DNA from: an uncultured Lachnospiraceae bacterium
Lineage (GTDB): Bacteria > Bacillota > Clostridia > Lachnospirales > Lachnospiraceae
Assembly: GCA_947643615.1 (NCBI GenBank)
Contig: CANRWO010000009.1
Span: forward strand, 1-64,000
Length of the DNA: 64,000 nt
Reading direction: 5' to 3'
The notes under the pieces were generated by a model, which was not told where the DNA came from, made no database searches, and worked only from the letters and a program-made list of their open reading frames with translations. Both the position numbers and the translations under genes were made by a program. Each line of letters begins with the position of its first letter. Within the stretch, counting starts at the first letter, position 1. Positions 28,179-38,348 of this stretch are shown piece after piece.

Positions 28179-28925
28179 ATGAAAGCAATTATTACAGATT
28201 TAGACAGAACCCTGCTCCATACAGATAAAACAATTTCGGAGGATACGTATTCCGTGCTGAAGCGTTGCCGTGACAGGGGAATTCTCCTAATGGCGGCAAC
28301 TGCACGTCCCCAGAGGGCCATATTAACATATCATGGCCAAATCGGATTTGACGCCATAACCACTTTAAACGGTGCAAGGATTATTTTGCCGCAGGGAGTC
28401 ATTGAAAACGGGATTGTTCCTTCCAGTGCGGAAAGCATTTTGCAAAAGGTCTTCGGGATCCCTGACATTGTCCTGTCATTGGAAACGGCAGAGGGCCTTT
28501 TTTCAAATATTCCAATCCCGGAATGGAATTCCACTGTTTTCAGAGGCTTTCCTGCCCTGCCCACAGAAAGGGCAGTCTATAAAATTCTGGTGAGCGGCGG
28601 AGGAGAAAATCTGCAGGAGCAGATAAGGCAAAGCCTGACAGATGATACTTATATGACGGTAGCGGAAGGGACATTGATGCAGATAATGAGTACTGCGTCC
28701 ACCAAATGGAATGGTATCAGGGCCATGCTGGAGGCGGAAGGTATCGCCAGGGATGAGGCGGTATATTTCGGGGATGACAATGACGATATAGAACCCATAA
28801 AAAACTGCGGGGTGGGTGTGGCTGTCTCCAATGCCATTGATAAGGTGCTGGAAGCGGCGGATTATGTAACGGAAAGCAATGATATGGACGGAGTGGCACG
28901 TTATATTGAGAAATACATATTGTGA
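28179..28925 (+). CDS. Cof-type HAD-IIB family hydrolase
   Basis: MKAIITDLDRTLLHTDKTIS; VYFGDDNDDIEPIKNCGVGVAVSNA. Confidence 0.93.
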   Translation: MKAIITDLDRTLLHTDKTISEDTYSVLKRCRDRGILLMAATARPQRAILTYHGQIGFDAITTLNGARIILPQGVIENGIVPSSAESILQKVFGIPDIVLSLETAEGLFSNIPIPEWNSTVFRGFPALPTERAVYKILVSGGGENLQEQIRQSLTDDTYMTVAEGTLMQIMSTASTKWNGIRAMLEAEGIARDEAVYFGDDNDDIEPIKNCGVGVAVSNAIDKVLEAADYVTESNDMDGVARYIEKYIL

Positions 28926-29004
28926 TCCCCCTTGTGCTTTTCTGAAAAGAGAGCATAATAATATGTCTGGAAGCAGGCTGACAAAAGAAAAAGGAACAGA
29001 TACC

Positions 29005-29586
29005 ATGGACAAATTTGCAGTAATTGATACCGAGACAAACTGGAATGATGCGGTAATGTCGATCGGTGTGGTAGTTGCCGATTCGGAGACAATGGAAAAA
29101 GAGGATTCGGCATATTTCATAATTGACCCGGAATACAGGGTGGGAGGGATGTATTCACATGAACTGCGCCCTGATGAGGATGGAGTCCGTGTTACAGGCA
29201 GGAAGCAGGCATTAAAGGAGATCAGAAACTGGCTGGACACATATAACGTGGGGAAACTTTTCGCGTATAACGCTTCTTTTGACAGAAATCACCTGCCGGA
29301 GTATCTGGGATATGAATGGTATGATATTATGCGCCTGGCCGCTTACCGCCAGTACAATTTTGCCATACCGGATTCTGCGGAATGCTATAAAACCGGCAGG
29401 ATGAAGTGGGGATATGGTGTGGAGGATGTGCTGAGAATGCTCACTGCAGACAAAAGTTACCGGGAGACCCACAATGCGATCCTGGATGCACTGGATGAGC
29501 TTGAAATCATGAGATTGCTGGGACATAAGATAAGCGAATATGGGATTGCCCTGGTTTCGGATAAGGGCAGTAGCAGGATGAGATAA
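29005..29586 (+). CDS. DnaQ-like 3'-5' exonuclease
   Basis: FAVIDTETNWNDAVMSIGVV (DxE), AYNASFDRNHL, HNAILDALDELEIM. Confidence 0.82.
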   Translation: MDKFAVIDTETNWNDAVMSIGVVVADSETMEKEDSAYFIIDPEYRVGGMYSHELRPDEDGVRVTGRKQALKEIRNWLDTYNVGKLFAYNASFDRNHLPEYLGYEWYDIMRLAAYRQYNFAIPDSAECYKTGRMKWGYGVEDVLRMLTADKSYRETHNAILDALDELEIMRLLGHKISEYGIALVSDKGSSRMR

Positions 29587-29689
29587 CAATACTTATCGAA
29601 CATACTTTTGGTTTTCCATTTACAAAACATAATATATATGGTAAAATATGGCCTGTGTCAAGAAGAAAACAATAAGGAGAGTTTTTCCG

Positions 29690-31612
29690 ATGGTGAAAGC
29701 AGATAATTATGATGCCTCCAGTATCACAGTGCTGGAGGGACTGGAGGCGGTGCGGAAACGCCCGGGCATGTATATTGGGAGTGTTTCCACAAAAGGACTG
29801 AACCATTTAATATATGAGATCGTAGACAATTCCGTGGACGAGCATCTGGCGGGGTTTTGTGATACCATAACCGTTACCCTGGAGGCGGACGGCTCTGCCA
29901 CCATATCTGACAACGGAAGAGGGATCCCTGTGGGAATGCATGAAAAGGGGATCAGTGCAGAACGCCTGGTATTTACCACCCTTCACGCAGGGGGGAAATT
30001 CGATAATTCCGCATATAAGACCAGCGGTGGGCTGCACGGTGTGGGTTCCTCCGTGGTAAATGCCCTTTCCACGCGTCTGACCGTGCGGGTCAAGTCCGGG
30101 GGATTCATTTATGAAGATTCCTATGAGAGAGGAAACCCTGTTGTGGAACTGGTGGACGGCCTTCTGCCGGTGGCGGGGAAGACCAGGGAGTCGGGAACTA
30201 CCATTAATTTCCTGCCGGACGACACTATTTTTGACAAGACCCGTTTCAAGGAGGATGACGTAAAGAGCCGTCTTCACGAGACGGCCTACCTGAATCCCAA
30301 GCTCACAATCGTTTTCCAGGACAAACGGAAAGAAACACCGGAGAAAATCACTTACAACGAACCGGAGGGTATTGTAGGTTTTATCAAGGATATGAATAAA
30401 TCCCAGGAAGCTTTGCATGATGTGATCTATTTCAGCAGCGAGAGCGAAGGCATTTCCGTAGAAGTGGCGTTCCAATATATCAATGAGTTCCATGAGAATG
30501 TGCTGGGATTCTGTAACAATATATACAACTCCGAAGGCGGTACGCATCTTACCGGCTTTAAGACCATGTTCACGAACGTGATCAATACCTATGCCCGGGA
30601 ACTGGGTATCTTGAAAGAGAAGGATGTGAACTTCACCGGAGCAGACGTGCGCAACGGCATGACTGCGGTGGTGTCCATCAAGCACCCGGATCCCCGGTTC
30701 GAGGGCCAGACGAAGACCAAGCTGGATAATCAGGATGCGGCGAAGGTGGTCAGCAAGGTGACGGGGGAGGAAATCACCCGCTTCTTTGACCGCAATCTGG
30801 AAACTTTGAAAAATATCATTTCCTGTGCGGAGAAAGCAGCCAAGATCCGTAAGACAGAGGAACGGGCCAGGACGAACATGCTGACCAAGCAGAAATTTTC
30901 CTTTGACTCCAACGGGAAGCTGGCAAACTGTGAGTCCAAGGATCCCTCCAAATGCGAAATCTTTATCGTAGAGGGAGATTCCGCCGGAGGCAGCGCAAAG
31001 ACGGCCAGAAACCGGATGTTCCAGGCAATCCTTCCCATTCGCGGCAAGATATTGAATGTGGAGAAGGCAAGTATTGATAAGGTCCTGGCAAACGCAGAGA
31101 TCAAGACCATGATCAATGCCTTTGGCTGCGGCTTTTCCGAGGGATACGGCAACGACTTTGACATATCCAAACTGCGTTATGACAAGATCATTATCATGGC
31201 GGATGCGGATGTGGACGGTTCCCATATTTCCACCCTGCTTCTGACTCTGTTCTACCGTTTTATGCCTGAGCTGATCTTTGAGGGGCATGTGTATATTGCC
31301 ATGCCTCCGCTTTACAAAGCCATGCCCAGCAAGGGAAAAGAGGAGTATCTCTATGACGATAAGGCACTGGAGAAATACAGGAAGACCCACAAGGGGCCCT
31401 TTACGCTCCAGCGATACAAAGGCCTTGGGGAGATGGATGCCCAGCAGCTCTGGGAAACAACGCTGGACCCGGAGACCCGCCGCATGAAGCTTGTGGAGAT
31501 CGAGGATGCGCGCATGGCCACGGAGATGACGGAGCTGCTGATGGGTACGGAGGTCCCTCCCCGGAAGGCGTTTATCTACAAACATGCGCAGGAGGCGGAA
31601 CTGGATGTATAA
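29690..31612 (+). CDS. Type IIA topoisomerase subunit B (GyrB/ParE)
   Basis: VLEGLEAVRKRPGMYIGS, EIVDNSVDEHLAG, IFIVEGDSAGGSAKTARNR, IIIMADADVDGSHI. Confidence 0.95.
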   Translation: MVKADNYDASSITVLEGLEAVRKRPGMYIGSVSTKGLNHLIYEIVDNSVDEHLAGFCDTITVTLEADGSATISDNGRGIPVGMHEKGISAERLVFTTLHAGGKFDNSAYKTSGGLHGVGSSVVNALSTRLTVRVKSGGFIYEDSYERGNPVVELVDGLLPVAGKTRESGTTINFLPDDTIFDKTRFKEDDVKSRLHETAYLNPKLTIVFQDKRKETPEKITYNEPEGIVGFIKDMNKSQEALHDVIYFSSESEGISVEVAFQYINEFHENVLGFCNNIYNSEGGTHLTGFKTMFTNVINTYARELGILKEKDVNFTGADVRNGMTAVVSIKHPDPRFEGQTKTKLDNQDAAKVVSKVTGEEITRFFDRNLETLKNIISCAEKAAKIRKTEERARTNMLTKQKFSFDSNGKLANCESKDPSKCEIFIVEGDSAGGSAKTARNRMFQAILPIRGKILNVEKASIDKVLANAEIKTMINAFGCGFSEGYGNDFDISKLRYDKIIIMADADVDGSHISTLLLTLFYRFMPELIFEGHVYIAMPPLYKAMPSKGKEEYLYDDKALEKYRKTHKGPFTLQRYKGLGEMDAQQLWETTLDPETRRMKLVEIEDARMATEMTELLMGTEVPPRKAFIYKHAQEAELDV

Positions 31613-31675
31613 GCAGGCATTGGAAAGTGAAAGTGCTGCCATTTTCAGACGCATTTCAGGAAAGGTATCATAAAA

Positions 31676-33919
31676 ATGGAAGACAACAGCAGAATCATCA
31701 AAACGGAATACTCTGAGGAAATGCAGAAGTCCTTTATCGATTACGCCATGAGCGTGATCATAGCCAGGGCCCTGCCTGATGTCAGGGACGGCTTAAAACC
31801 GGTACAGCGAAGGACTCTTTACGATATGCACGAGCTGGGAATACGTTTCGACAGGCCTTACCGGAAAAGCGCCCGTATTGTGGGCGATACCATGGGTAAA
31901 TACCATCCCCACGGGGACAGTTCCATCTATGACGCACTGGTGGTCATGAGCCAGGATTTCAAGAAGGAAATGCCCCTCATCGACGGACACGGCAATTTCG
32001 GAAATATCGAGGGGGACGGCGCCGCTGCCATGCGTTACACCGAGGCGAGGCTCCAGAAGGTGACCCAGGAGGCGTTCCTCGGTGATCTGGACAAGGACGT
32101 GGTGGACTTCATGCCCAACTTTGACGAGACGGAGAAGGAACCCACGGTGCTTCCGGTGAAGATCCCCAATTTTCTGGTGAACGGTTCAGAGGGCATCGCG
32201 GTGGGGATGACCACCAGCACGCCGCCCCACAACCTGAATGAAGTCATAGACGCCACAAAAGCGTACATGTTGGATGGAAATATTACCACGAAGGAATTGA
32301 TGCGCCATATAAAGGGGCCGGATTTCCCCACCGGGGGCATTGTCACCAACAAGGACGAGCTGCTCAATATTTACGAGACCGGCGTGGGAAAGATCAAGAT
32401 CCGGGGTAAGGTGGAGTATGAGAAAATAAAGGGCGGCAAGACCAATGTGGTCATTACGGAAATCCCCTACACCATGATCGGCGCCAATATCGCCAAGTTC
32501 CTGTCCGATGTGGCGGCACTGGCGGAGACCAAGAAGACACAGGATATTGTGGACATCTCCAACCAGTCCTCCAAGGAGGGCATCCGTATCGTGATCGAGC
32601 TTAGGAAGGATGCCGACCCCGAGAATTTTGTGAACCTGCTGTATAAGAAGACAAGGCTGGAGGATACCTTCGGCGTCAATATGCTTGCCATTTACAACGG
32701 CAGGCCGGAAACCATGGGGCTGAAGGCCGTTATCAAGGCAAATGTGGACTTTCAGTTTGAGATTGCTACCAGAAAATATACGAACCTACTGGCGAAAGAG
32801 CTGGAGAAGAAGGAGATCCAGGAGGGTCTCATCAAAGCCTGTAACGTGATTGACCTGATTATTGAAATCTTACGCGGCTCCAAGGACCGGGCTATGGCGA
32901 AAGCCTGCCTGGTGGAGGGAAAGATTGACGGAATCCGGTTCAAATCCAAAGAATCCAAAATTATGGCCACCCAGCTCATGTTTACGGAGAAGCAGGCCAA
33001 TGCCATTTTGGAAATGCGCCTGTACAAATTGATCGGCCTGGAGATCGAAGCGCTGATCAACGAGCATGAGGACACACTGGCGAATATTTACCGCTATGAG
33101 GATATCCTGGATCGCAGGGACTCCATGGCTCAGGTCATTATGAACGAATTGGACGGTTATAAGAAGGAATACGGAAGAAAACGCAGGACATCTATTGAGA
33201 ATGCGGAGGAAGCCGTTTACAGGGAAAAGGAAGTGGAAGAAACGGAGGTGATCTTCCTGATGGACCGCTTCGGCTATGCCAAGACAGTGGATATGGCCAC
33301 ATACGAGAGGAACAGGGAGGCGGCCGACAGCGAGAATAAATATATCCTTACCTGCAAAAATACAGGAAAAGTATGCCTTTTCACCAATACGGGCCAGCTC
33401 CACACTATCAAGGTCATGGATCTGCCTTTCGGTAAATTTCGTGACAAAGGCACGCCAATAGATAATGTCAGCAACTTTAATTCCGAGAAGGAACAGATTG
33501 TCTACATTGCCAGCCAGACGGACCTGAACCTGCGGCAATTGGTTTTCGTCACAGCACAGTCCATGATGAAGATCGTGGACGGCGGAGAGTTTGATGTGGC
33601 GAAGCGTACGGTAGCCGCCACAAAACTTTCCGAGGGAGACAGTGTGGTCAGCGTCACAACACTGCTGGAGCAGCGTAATATTATCCTGCAGACAAAGGAA
33701 GGATATTTCCTGCGCTTTTTAATCGAAGAGATCCCGGAGAAGAAAAAGGGCGCCGTGGGCGTCCGGGGAATGAAGCTCGGGGCGAAGGATAGCGTAGAAG
33801 GCGTATACTATACCAAAGTGATCGATAATGAGGAAATTGTCTACAAAGAAAAGCATATTACGCTGAACGATCTGAAGCTTGCAAAGCGCGACGGCAAGGG
33901 GACGAAGATTCGTGTATAA
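31676..33919 (+). CDS. Type IIA topoisomerase subunit A (GyrA/ParC)
   Basis: YAMSVIIARALPDVRDGLKPVQRRTLYDM, KYHPHGDSSIYDALVVMSQDF, GNIEGDGAAAMRYTEARL. Confidence 0.95.
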   Translation: MEDNSRIIKTEYSEEMQKSFIDYAMSVIIARALPDVRDGLKPVQRRTLYDMHELGIRFDRPYRKSARIVGDTMGKYHPHGDSSIYDALVVMSQDFKKEMPLIDGHGNFGNIEGDGAAAMRYTEARLQKVTQEAFLGDLDKDVVDFMPNFDETEKEPTVLPVKIPNFLVNGSEGIAVGMTTSTPPHNLNEVIDATKAYMLDGNITTKELMRHIKGPDFPTGGIVTNKDELLNIYETGVGKIKIRGKVEYEKIKGGKTNVVITEIPYTMIGANIAKFLSDVAALAETKKTQDIVDISNQSSKEGIRIVIELRKDADPENFVNLLYKKTRLEDTFGVNMLAIYNGRPETMGLKAVIKANVDFQFEIATRKYTNLLAKELEKKEIQEGLIKACNVIDLIIEILRGSKDRAMAKACLVEGKIDGIRFKSKESKIMATQLMFTEKQANAILEMRLYKLIGLEIEALINEHEDTLANIYRYEDILDRRDSMAQVIMNELDGYKKEYGRKRRTSIENAEEAVYREKEVEETEVIFLMDRFGYAKTVDMATYERNREAADSENKYILTCKNTGKVCLFTNTGQLHTIKVMDLPFGKFRDKGTPIDNVSNFNSEKEQIVYIASQTDLNLRQLVFVTAQSMMKIVDGGEFDVAKRTVAATKLSEGDSVVSVTTLLEQRNIILQTKEGYFLRFLIEEIPEKKKGAVGVRGMKLGAKDSVEGVYYTKVIDNEEIVYKEKHITLNDLKLAKRDGKGTKIRV

Positions 33920-34033
33920 GCGTGAAGGGAATGAAGTTTTCGGGGCAGGATTTAGTCCCTGGGACTGTCGGTGCCGCCGGAGGCATGGGCGGAAATATAA
34001 GGAAATATCTGATAAAGGAGAAAATGATAGAAT

Positions 34034-34591
34034 ATGAGAGTGATCGCAGGAACTGCCAGAAGCCTTCCCTTGAAGGCGCCACAGGGGCTGGACACACGGC
34101 CGACCTCCGACCGGATCAAAGAAACGCTGTTTAATATGCTGCAGGCATATGTCCCCGGCGCTGTTTTTGTGGATCTTTACAGCGGAAGCGGCGGCATCGG
34201 CATCGAGGCGTTAAGCCGGGGGGCAAAAAAGGCATACTTTATTGAAAATGCGCCGAAAGCCATCTCCTGTATTCAGCACAATCTGGCATTTACGAAAATG
34301 GAAGACCGTGCTATAGTATTAAAGCAGGATGTATTCAGCGCCTTGCCCGGGATCAGTGAGAGGAACGTGGACGTAATCTTTATGGACCCTCCTTACCAGA
34401 GCGGGCAGGAAAAGAATGTCCTTGCAATGCTGTGGAATATGCGCTATGTCACGGAAGATACCCTGATTGTGGTGGAGGCCGCGTTGAAGACGGATTTTTC
34501 CTGGCTGGAGGAAATGGGGTATAGGGTAGAAAAGGATAAAAGGTACAAGACGAACAAGCATGTATTTCTCCGAAAAGCGCCAATGCCCTGA
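34034..34591 (+). CDS. rsmD: 16S rRNA (guanine(966)-N(2))-methyltransferase RsmD
   Basis: MRVIAGTARSLPLKAPQGLDTRPTSDRIKETLFNML; IFMDPPYQSG. Confidence 0.95.
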   Translation: MRVIAGTARSLPLKAPQGLDTRPTSDRIKETLFNMLQAYVPGAVFVDLYSGSGGIGIEALSRGAKKAYFIENAPKAISCIQHNLAFTKMEDRAIVLKQDVFSALPGISERNVDVIFMDPPYQSGQEKNVLAMLWNMRYVTEDTLIVVEAALKTDFSWLEEMGYRVEKDKRYKTNKHVFLRKAPMP

Positions 34592-34624
34592 CATTTTATG
34601 CCTGATGGAAAGGAACGGAAATTT

Positions 34625-35113
34625 ATGAAAAGAGCAGTTTATCCCGGAAGCTTTGATCCGGTTACATACGGTCATTTGGATGTCATAAAGCGTGCTGCGG
34701 AAATATTTGATGTCCTTATTGTCAGTGTTTTAAACAATAAGGTTAAGACACCGTTGTTTTCTGTGGAGGAACGTGTTAAGATATTGGAGGAGGCTACAAA
34801 AGATATCCCCAATGTGCAGGTGGACAGCTTCAGCGGACTTTTGATCAACTATGCCGCTGAGAACAATCTTCATGTGGCGGTGAGAGGACTGCGGGCCATC
34901 ACCGATTTTGAGTACGAACTGCAGATTGCCCAGACCAACCGGCTTCTTTCCAAGGGGAAGCTGGATACCATGTTTTTGACTACCAGTCTGGAATATGCTT
35001 ACCTCAGTTCCTCAAGCGTAAAGGAGATTGCCTGCTTTGGCGGCGATATCAGCCAATGTGTCCCTGACTTCGTGGCTGATTTGATTTACGGGAAATATCA
35101 GATCAAAAGGTGA
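34625..35113 (+). CDS. coaD: Phosphopantetheine adenylyltransferase
   Basis: [52 protein letters not shown]. Confidence 0.97.
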   Translation: MKRAVYPGSFDPVTYGHLDVIKRAAEIFDVLIVSVLNNKVKTPLFSVEERVKILEEATKDIPNVQVDSFSGLLINYAAENNLHVAVRGLRAITDFEYELQIAQTNRLLSKGKLDTMFLTTSLEYAYLSSSSVKEIACFGGDISQCVPDFVADLIYGKYQIKR

Positions 35114-35123
35114 GGAGAGTGGA

Positions 35124-35723
35124 ATGAGCAGCAGAATTGAACAACTAATTGACGAGTTAGAAGAATACATTGAAAGCTGTAAACCCAAGTTCATGTCCAA
35201 TTCGGAGATCATAGTCAACAAGGATGAGATCGACGAACTGCTGCGTGAGCTGCGGATGAAGACGCCGGATGAGATCAAGCGTTACCAGAAGATCATAAGC
35301 AATAAAGAAGCAATTTTGAATGATGCCAGGGCAAAGGCGGAGGCGCTTATCAATGAGACGAACGTAAAGACCAACGAGCTGATCAGCGAGCATGAGATCA
35401 TGCAGCAGGCTTACGCCCAGGCAAATGAAGTGGTGTCCATGGCGTCAAAACAGGCACAGGATATTCTGGATAAGGCAACCATGGAGGCCAATGAACTGAA
35501 AATGCAGGCGGCAAGATACACCGAGGGGCAGCTGGCAGATTTGGAGAACCTGATCCTGTCTGCCATCCAATCTGCAAGCGGCCATTACGAGGGATTGCTG
35601 GGGTCACTGAACCAGTATAAAGAGGTGATACAGTCCAACAGGCAGGCATTACAGCCTATGGAGGATCTGGAGGATATTTCCATGGGCGCTGTCGGCAATA
35701 ACAGTGGAATTGACTTGATCTGA
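35124..35723 (+). CDS. Coiled-coil protein (ATP synthase subunit-like), function unknown
   Basis: Predominantly heptad-like charged/Ala-rich sequence; directly downstream of coaD. Confidence 0.7.
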   Translation: MSSRIEQLIDELEEYIESCKPKFMSNSEIIVNKDEIDELLRELRMKTPDEIKRYQKIISNKEAILNDARAKAEALINETNVKTNELISEHEIMQQAYAQANEVVSMASKQAQDILDKATMEANELKMQAARYTEGQLADLENLILSAIQSASGHYEGLLGSLNQYKEVIQSNRQALQPMEDLEDISMGAVGNNSGIDLI

Positions 35724-35790
35724 CGAAACAATCCGGACATGTATAGGGGATTGTTATTGTACAGTTCATTTAACTTTAAGGACGGAAAGT

Positions 35791-35827
35791 GAAGAACCGG
35801 TTTTCGCAAGGAAGCGGGTTCTTTATT
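35791..35827 (+). terminator. Probable terminator
   Basis: gaagaaccggttttcgcaaggaagcgggttctttatt imperfect stem-loop. Confidence 0.5.
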
Positions 35828-35885
35828 AAATAGTGCGGTTGTGTTTTAAAGCATTTGCATGTATAAGGCGGAAATAAGGAGGCCT

Positions 35886-37271
35886 ATGATAAAAGATTTA
35901 TTACGACGTTTTACTATACTGGTTGCCGCCATCCCTATCCTTTTGTACCCTATGGGGGCGGAGGCAGCCACCAGGCTGCAGGATACGGGAGACAAGCTTG
36001 TAGTGGTCATCGACCCGGGGCATGGAGGGGATAATCAAGGTACACTGGAAAATAACCATGAAGAAAAATTTATGACTATGGTTACCGCCCAGGCAATGTA
36101 CGATGAACTGATAAAATATGACAATGTGGAAGTTTATCTGACCAGGACGGAAGATATAAAGATGTCCCTGGCGGAGCGGGCGGAATTTGCGGCAAGTGTG
36201 GATGCCGATTTTATGTTCAGCATCCATTATAACGCTTCGGAAAACCATGAGCTTTTCGGTTCTGAAGTGTGGGTTTCTTCCGTATCACCCTATAACGGTT
36301 ACGGCCTACAGTTCGGATATGAATTCCTCACGGAAGCCAGGGATATGGGACTGCTGGTCCGTGGGGTAAAGACAAGGCTGGGGGACAAGGGTGACTATTA
36401 TGGCATTATCCGGGAATCCGTGGAACGGAATCTGCCGGCCCTTATCATAGAACACTGCCATGTGGACAATGAAATGGACACGGATTTTTGCGATTCGGAA
36501 GCAGACTTAAAAGCCTTTGGCATTGCGGATGCCAGGGCAGTGGCAAAGTATTTCGGATTAAGCAGCAGTAAACTGGGTGTAGATTATTCCGGCCATGATC
36601 TCATAGATGCCAGCGCCACCTCCTTGAACAGTATCACGAAAAACGACGATACGGAACCGGATATCTGCCAGATCTCACTTTCTTCGGACGAAGGTTATGG
36701 CAGTGACGGTATCCTTACCATAGATGTGGCTGCGGCGGATTTTGATACGCCGCTTATGTATTACAGTTACAGCTTAGACGGCGGGGTTACTTTCTGCGAG
36801 AGGGAGGTCTGGCCCGGCTGCGATGCCTTGACCGGCGCTTATTCGGACACCTTTCAGCTGGATTTGGAGGTCCCTGCAAATGTGACACCGGAAATCATTT
36901 TTCGTGCCTATAATCCCTATGATCTGTATACGGACAGCAATCTTCTGACAGGGCCTGAAAGAGTTGTGGAAGAAACCCACGGCAGTGGCCCGGATAACCG
37001 GGACGGGGCGGGTCCCGCATCCGGGGAAACTGCGGCAGCCTCCGGGGAGAAGGAGTATCCCGGCACCACTACTTTCCGCCCAGCCGTCTCGGAAAGCGTA
37101 GAAGAAGAGCAGGAGGTCAGTCTTCTGAGTTTTTTAAAGCTGTGTTTGGCCTTTGTAGTTCTCTTGTTTATTACGGTTTTCGTGTCACAGTGTATTTCTT
37201 ACCAGAAGCGCAGAAAACGGCGCCGTCAACGCAGGAATGAATTCGGTGACAGAAGAAACCAGATAAAATAA
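35886..37271 (+). CDS. N-acetylmuramoyl-L-alanine amidase with signal peptide and C-terminal TM
   Basis: VVVIDPGHGGDNQGT, FMFSIHYNASENHELFGSEVW, PALIIEHCHVDNEMD; C-terminal hydrophobic LCLAFVVLLFITVFV. Confidence 0.88.
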   Translation: MIKDLLRRFTILVAAIPILLYPMGAEAATRLQDTGDKLVVVIDPGHGGDNQGTLENNHEEKFMTMVTAQAMYDELIKYDNVEVYLTRTEDIKMSLAERAEFAASVDADFMFSIHYNASENHELFGSEVWVSSVSPYNGYGLQFGYEFLTEARDMGLLVRGVKTRLGDKGDYYGIIRESVERNLPALIIEHCHVDNEMDTDFCDSEADLKAFGIADARAVAKYFGLSSSKLGVDYSGHDLIDASATSLNSITKNDDTEPDICQISLSSDEGYGSDGILTIDVAAADFDTPLMYYSYSLDGGVTFCEREVWPGCDALTGAYSDTFQLDLEVPANVTPEIIFRAYNPYDLYTDSNLLTGPERVVEETHGSGPDNRDGAGPASGETAAASGEKEYPGTTTFRPAVSESVEEEQEVSLLSFLKLCLAFVVLLFITVFVSQCISYQKRRKRRRQRRNEFGDRRNQIK

Positions 37272-38293
37272 TAGAATGCGTTGAGCAGTGTCAGGATGAC
37301 CTTGTGTAAGGTGTAGTCCACAATGGAGAGATCCGTGTCCCGGATACAGCTATAGGTCTGGGCTATGCAGGAAAATCCTCCGAAGGACAGTACCAGAAGG
37401 CTATACAGAGGCGCCTGTACCTGCAGCATGTTTAATCCTCCGGTAATCTCCAACAGCGGCGCCGGCAGGGCCACCTGCTCACCAAACAGTACGTGGGGAA
37501 TCAGGTTTAGCAGATTGAATAAGATCATATATCCCCCCAGGGTGAGAATACTGCGGATGGCGGCGCTGATGGACCGGTCCGTCTCGGAGAGCAGGCGTTC
37601 CCCTCTGTGAACGGAGGTTTTTTGATGCTTTTTAAAGGCATCCAGGATGCGGTGTGCCTTTGAGGGCGCGCCCCGCCGGGTGCAGATGCTCAGTTCGCCG
37701 GCAGCTTTTAGGGCAGCCTGTGGGGCGATATGTTTCCCCAGGCACTGATAGCGGGTGTAGCGCAGAAAGATCCCGTACAGAGCGGGAATGCCGTACATGC
37801 CGAACAGATATGGGGCAGTAAGCTCCCTGTGCAGGAGCGGCAGCACAAAGCTGCAGTAGTAGACCGGGCCGATATTGTTGCAGAAGGCAAGCAGATATTC
37901 CCCTTCCTCTCTGGTGAGCTGCCCTCTTGAATAGAGGTCTGAGACCACCCTGGCCCCCATGGGGAAGCCACATAGAAAACCCAGCATCATGCAATAACAG
38001 ACATTTTTACGGACGTGATAAACGGGACGGACCAGAGGATAGATAAAGGAAGCAATGGTTTCCGTCAAACCTAGCCGTATAACGATTCCGGAAAGGATCA
38101 TGAAAGGAAGCAGGGAAGGGATCATCTTTTCGAACCACAGCTTAAGGCCCATGGAGGCGTAGCTCAGGCTGAGTTCCGAGTGGGTCAGGATACAGGCGGT
38201 GCATAACAAGAACAAAAGAGTACCGGCCAGCCTTACGCCGGATATATGTATTCCGCGGGATTTCTTATGAGGCGGATTTGTTTTGTAAATCAT
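37226..38293 (-). CDS. YlbJ-like sporulation integral membrane / nucleoside recognition domain protein
   Basis: Multi-TM; MILSGIVIRLGLTETIASFIYPLVRPVY, MMLGFLCGFPMGARVVSDLYSRGQLTREEGEYLLAFCNNIGPVY. Confidence 0.88.
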   Translation of the reverse strand: MIYKTNPPHKKSRGIHISGVRLAGTLLFLLCTACILTHSELSLSYASMGLKLWFEKMIPSLLPFMILSGIVIRLGLTETIASFIYPLVRPVYHVRKNVCYCMMLGFLCGFPMGARVVSDLYSRGQLTREEGEYLLAFCNNIGPVYYCSFVLPLLHRELTAPYLFGMYGIPALYGIFLRYTRYQCLGKHIAPQAALKAAGELSICTRRGAPSKAHRILDAFKKHQKTSVHRGERLLSETDRSISAAIRSILTLGGYMILFNLLNLIPHVLFGEQVALPAPLLEITGGLNMLQVQAPLYSLLVLSFGGFSCIAQTYSCIRDTDLSIVDYTLHKVILTLLNAFYYFIWFLLSPNSFLR

Positions 38294-38348
38294 AATGGCT
38301 CCAAAAATACAGGCTCCTTACTTGTATATGTAGTTTCAGGGAGGTTTT

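Noticed and set aside
29807-31654. 615-aa antisense ORF opposite the gyrB/parE-like gene
   Set aside because: Mirror-frame ORF caused by GC-biased codons of the real + strand topoisomerase gene; no recognisable domain.
33922-34134. Small ORF between gyrA/parC-like gene and rsmD
   Set aside because: Overlaps rsmD in another frame and has no motif.
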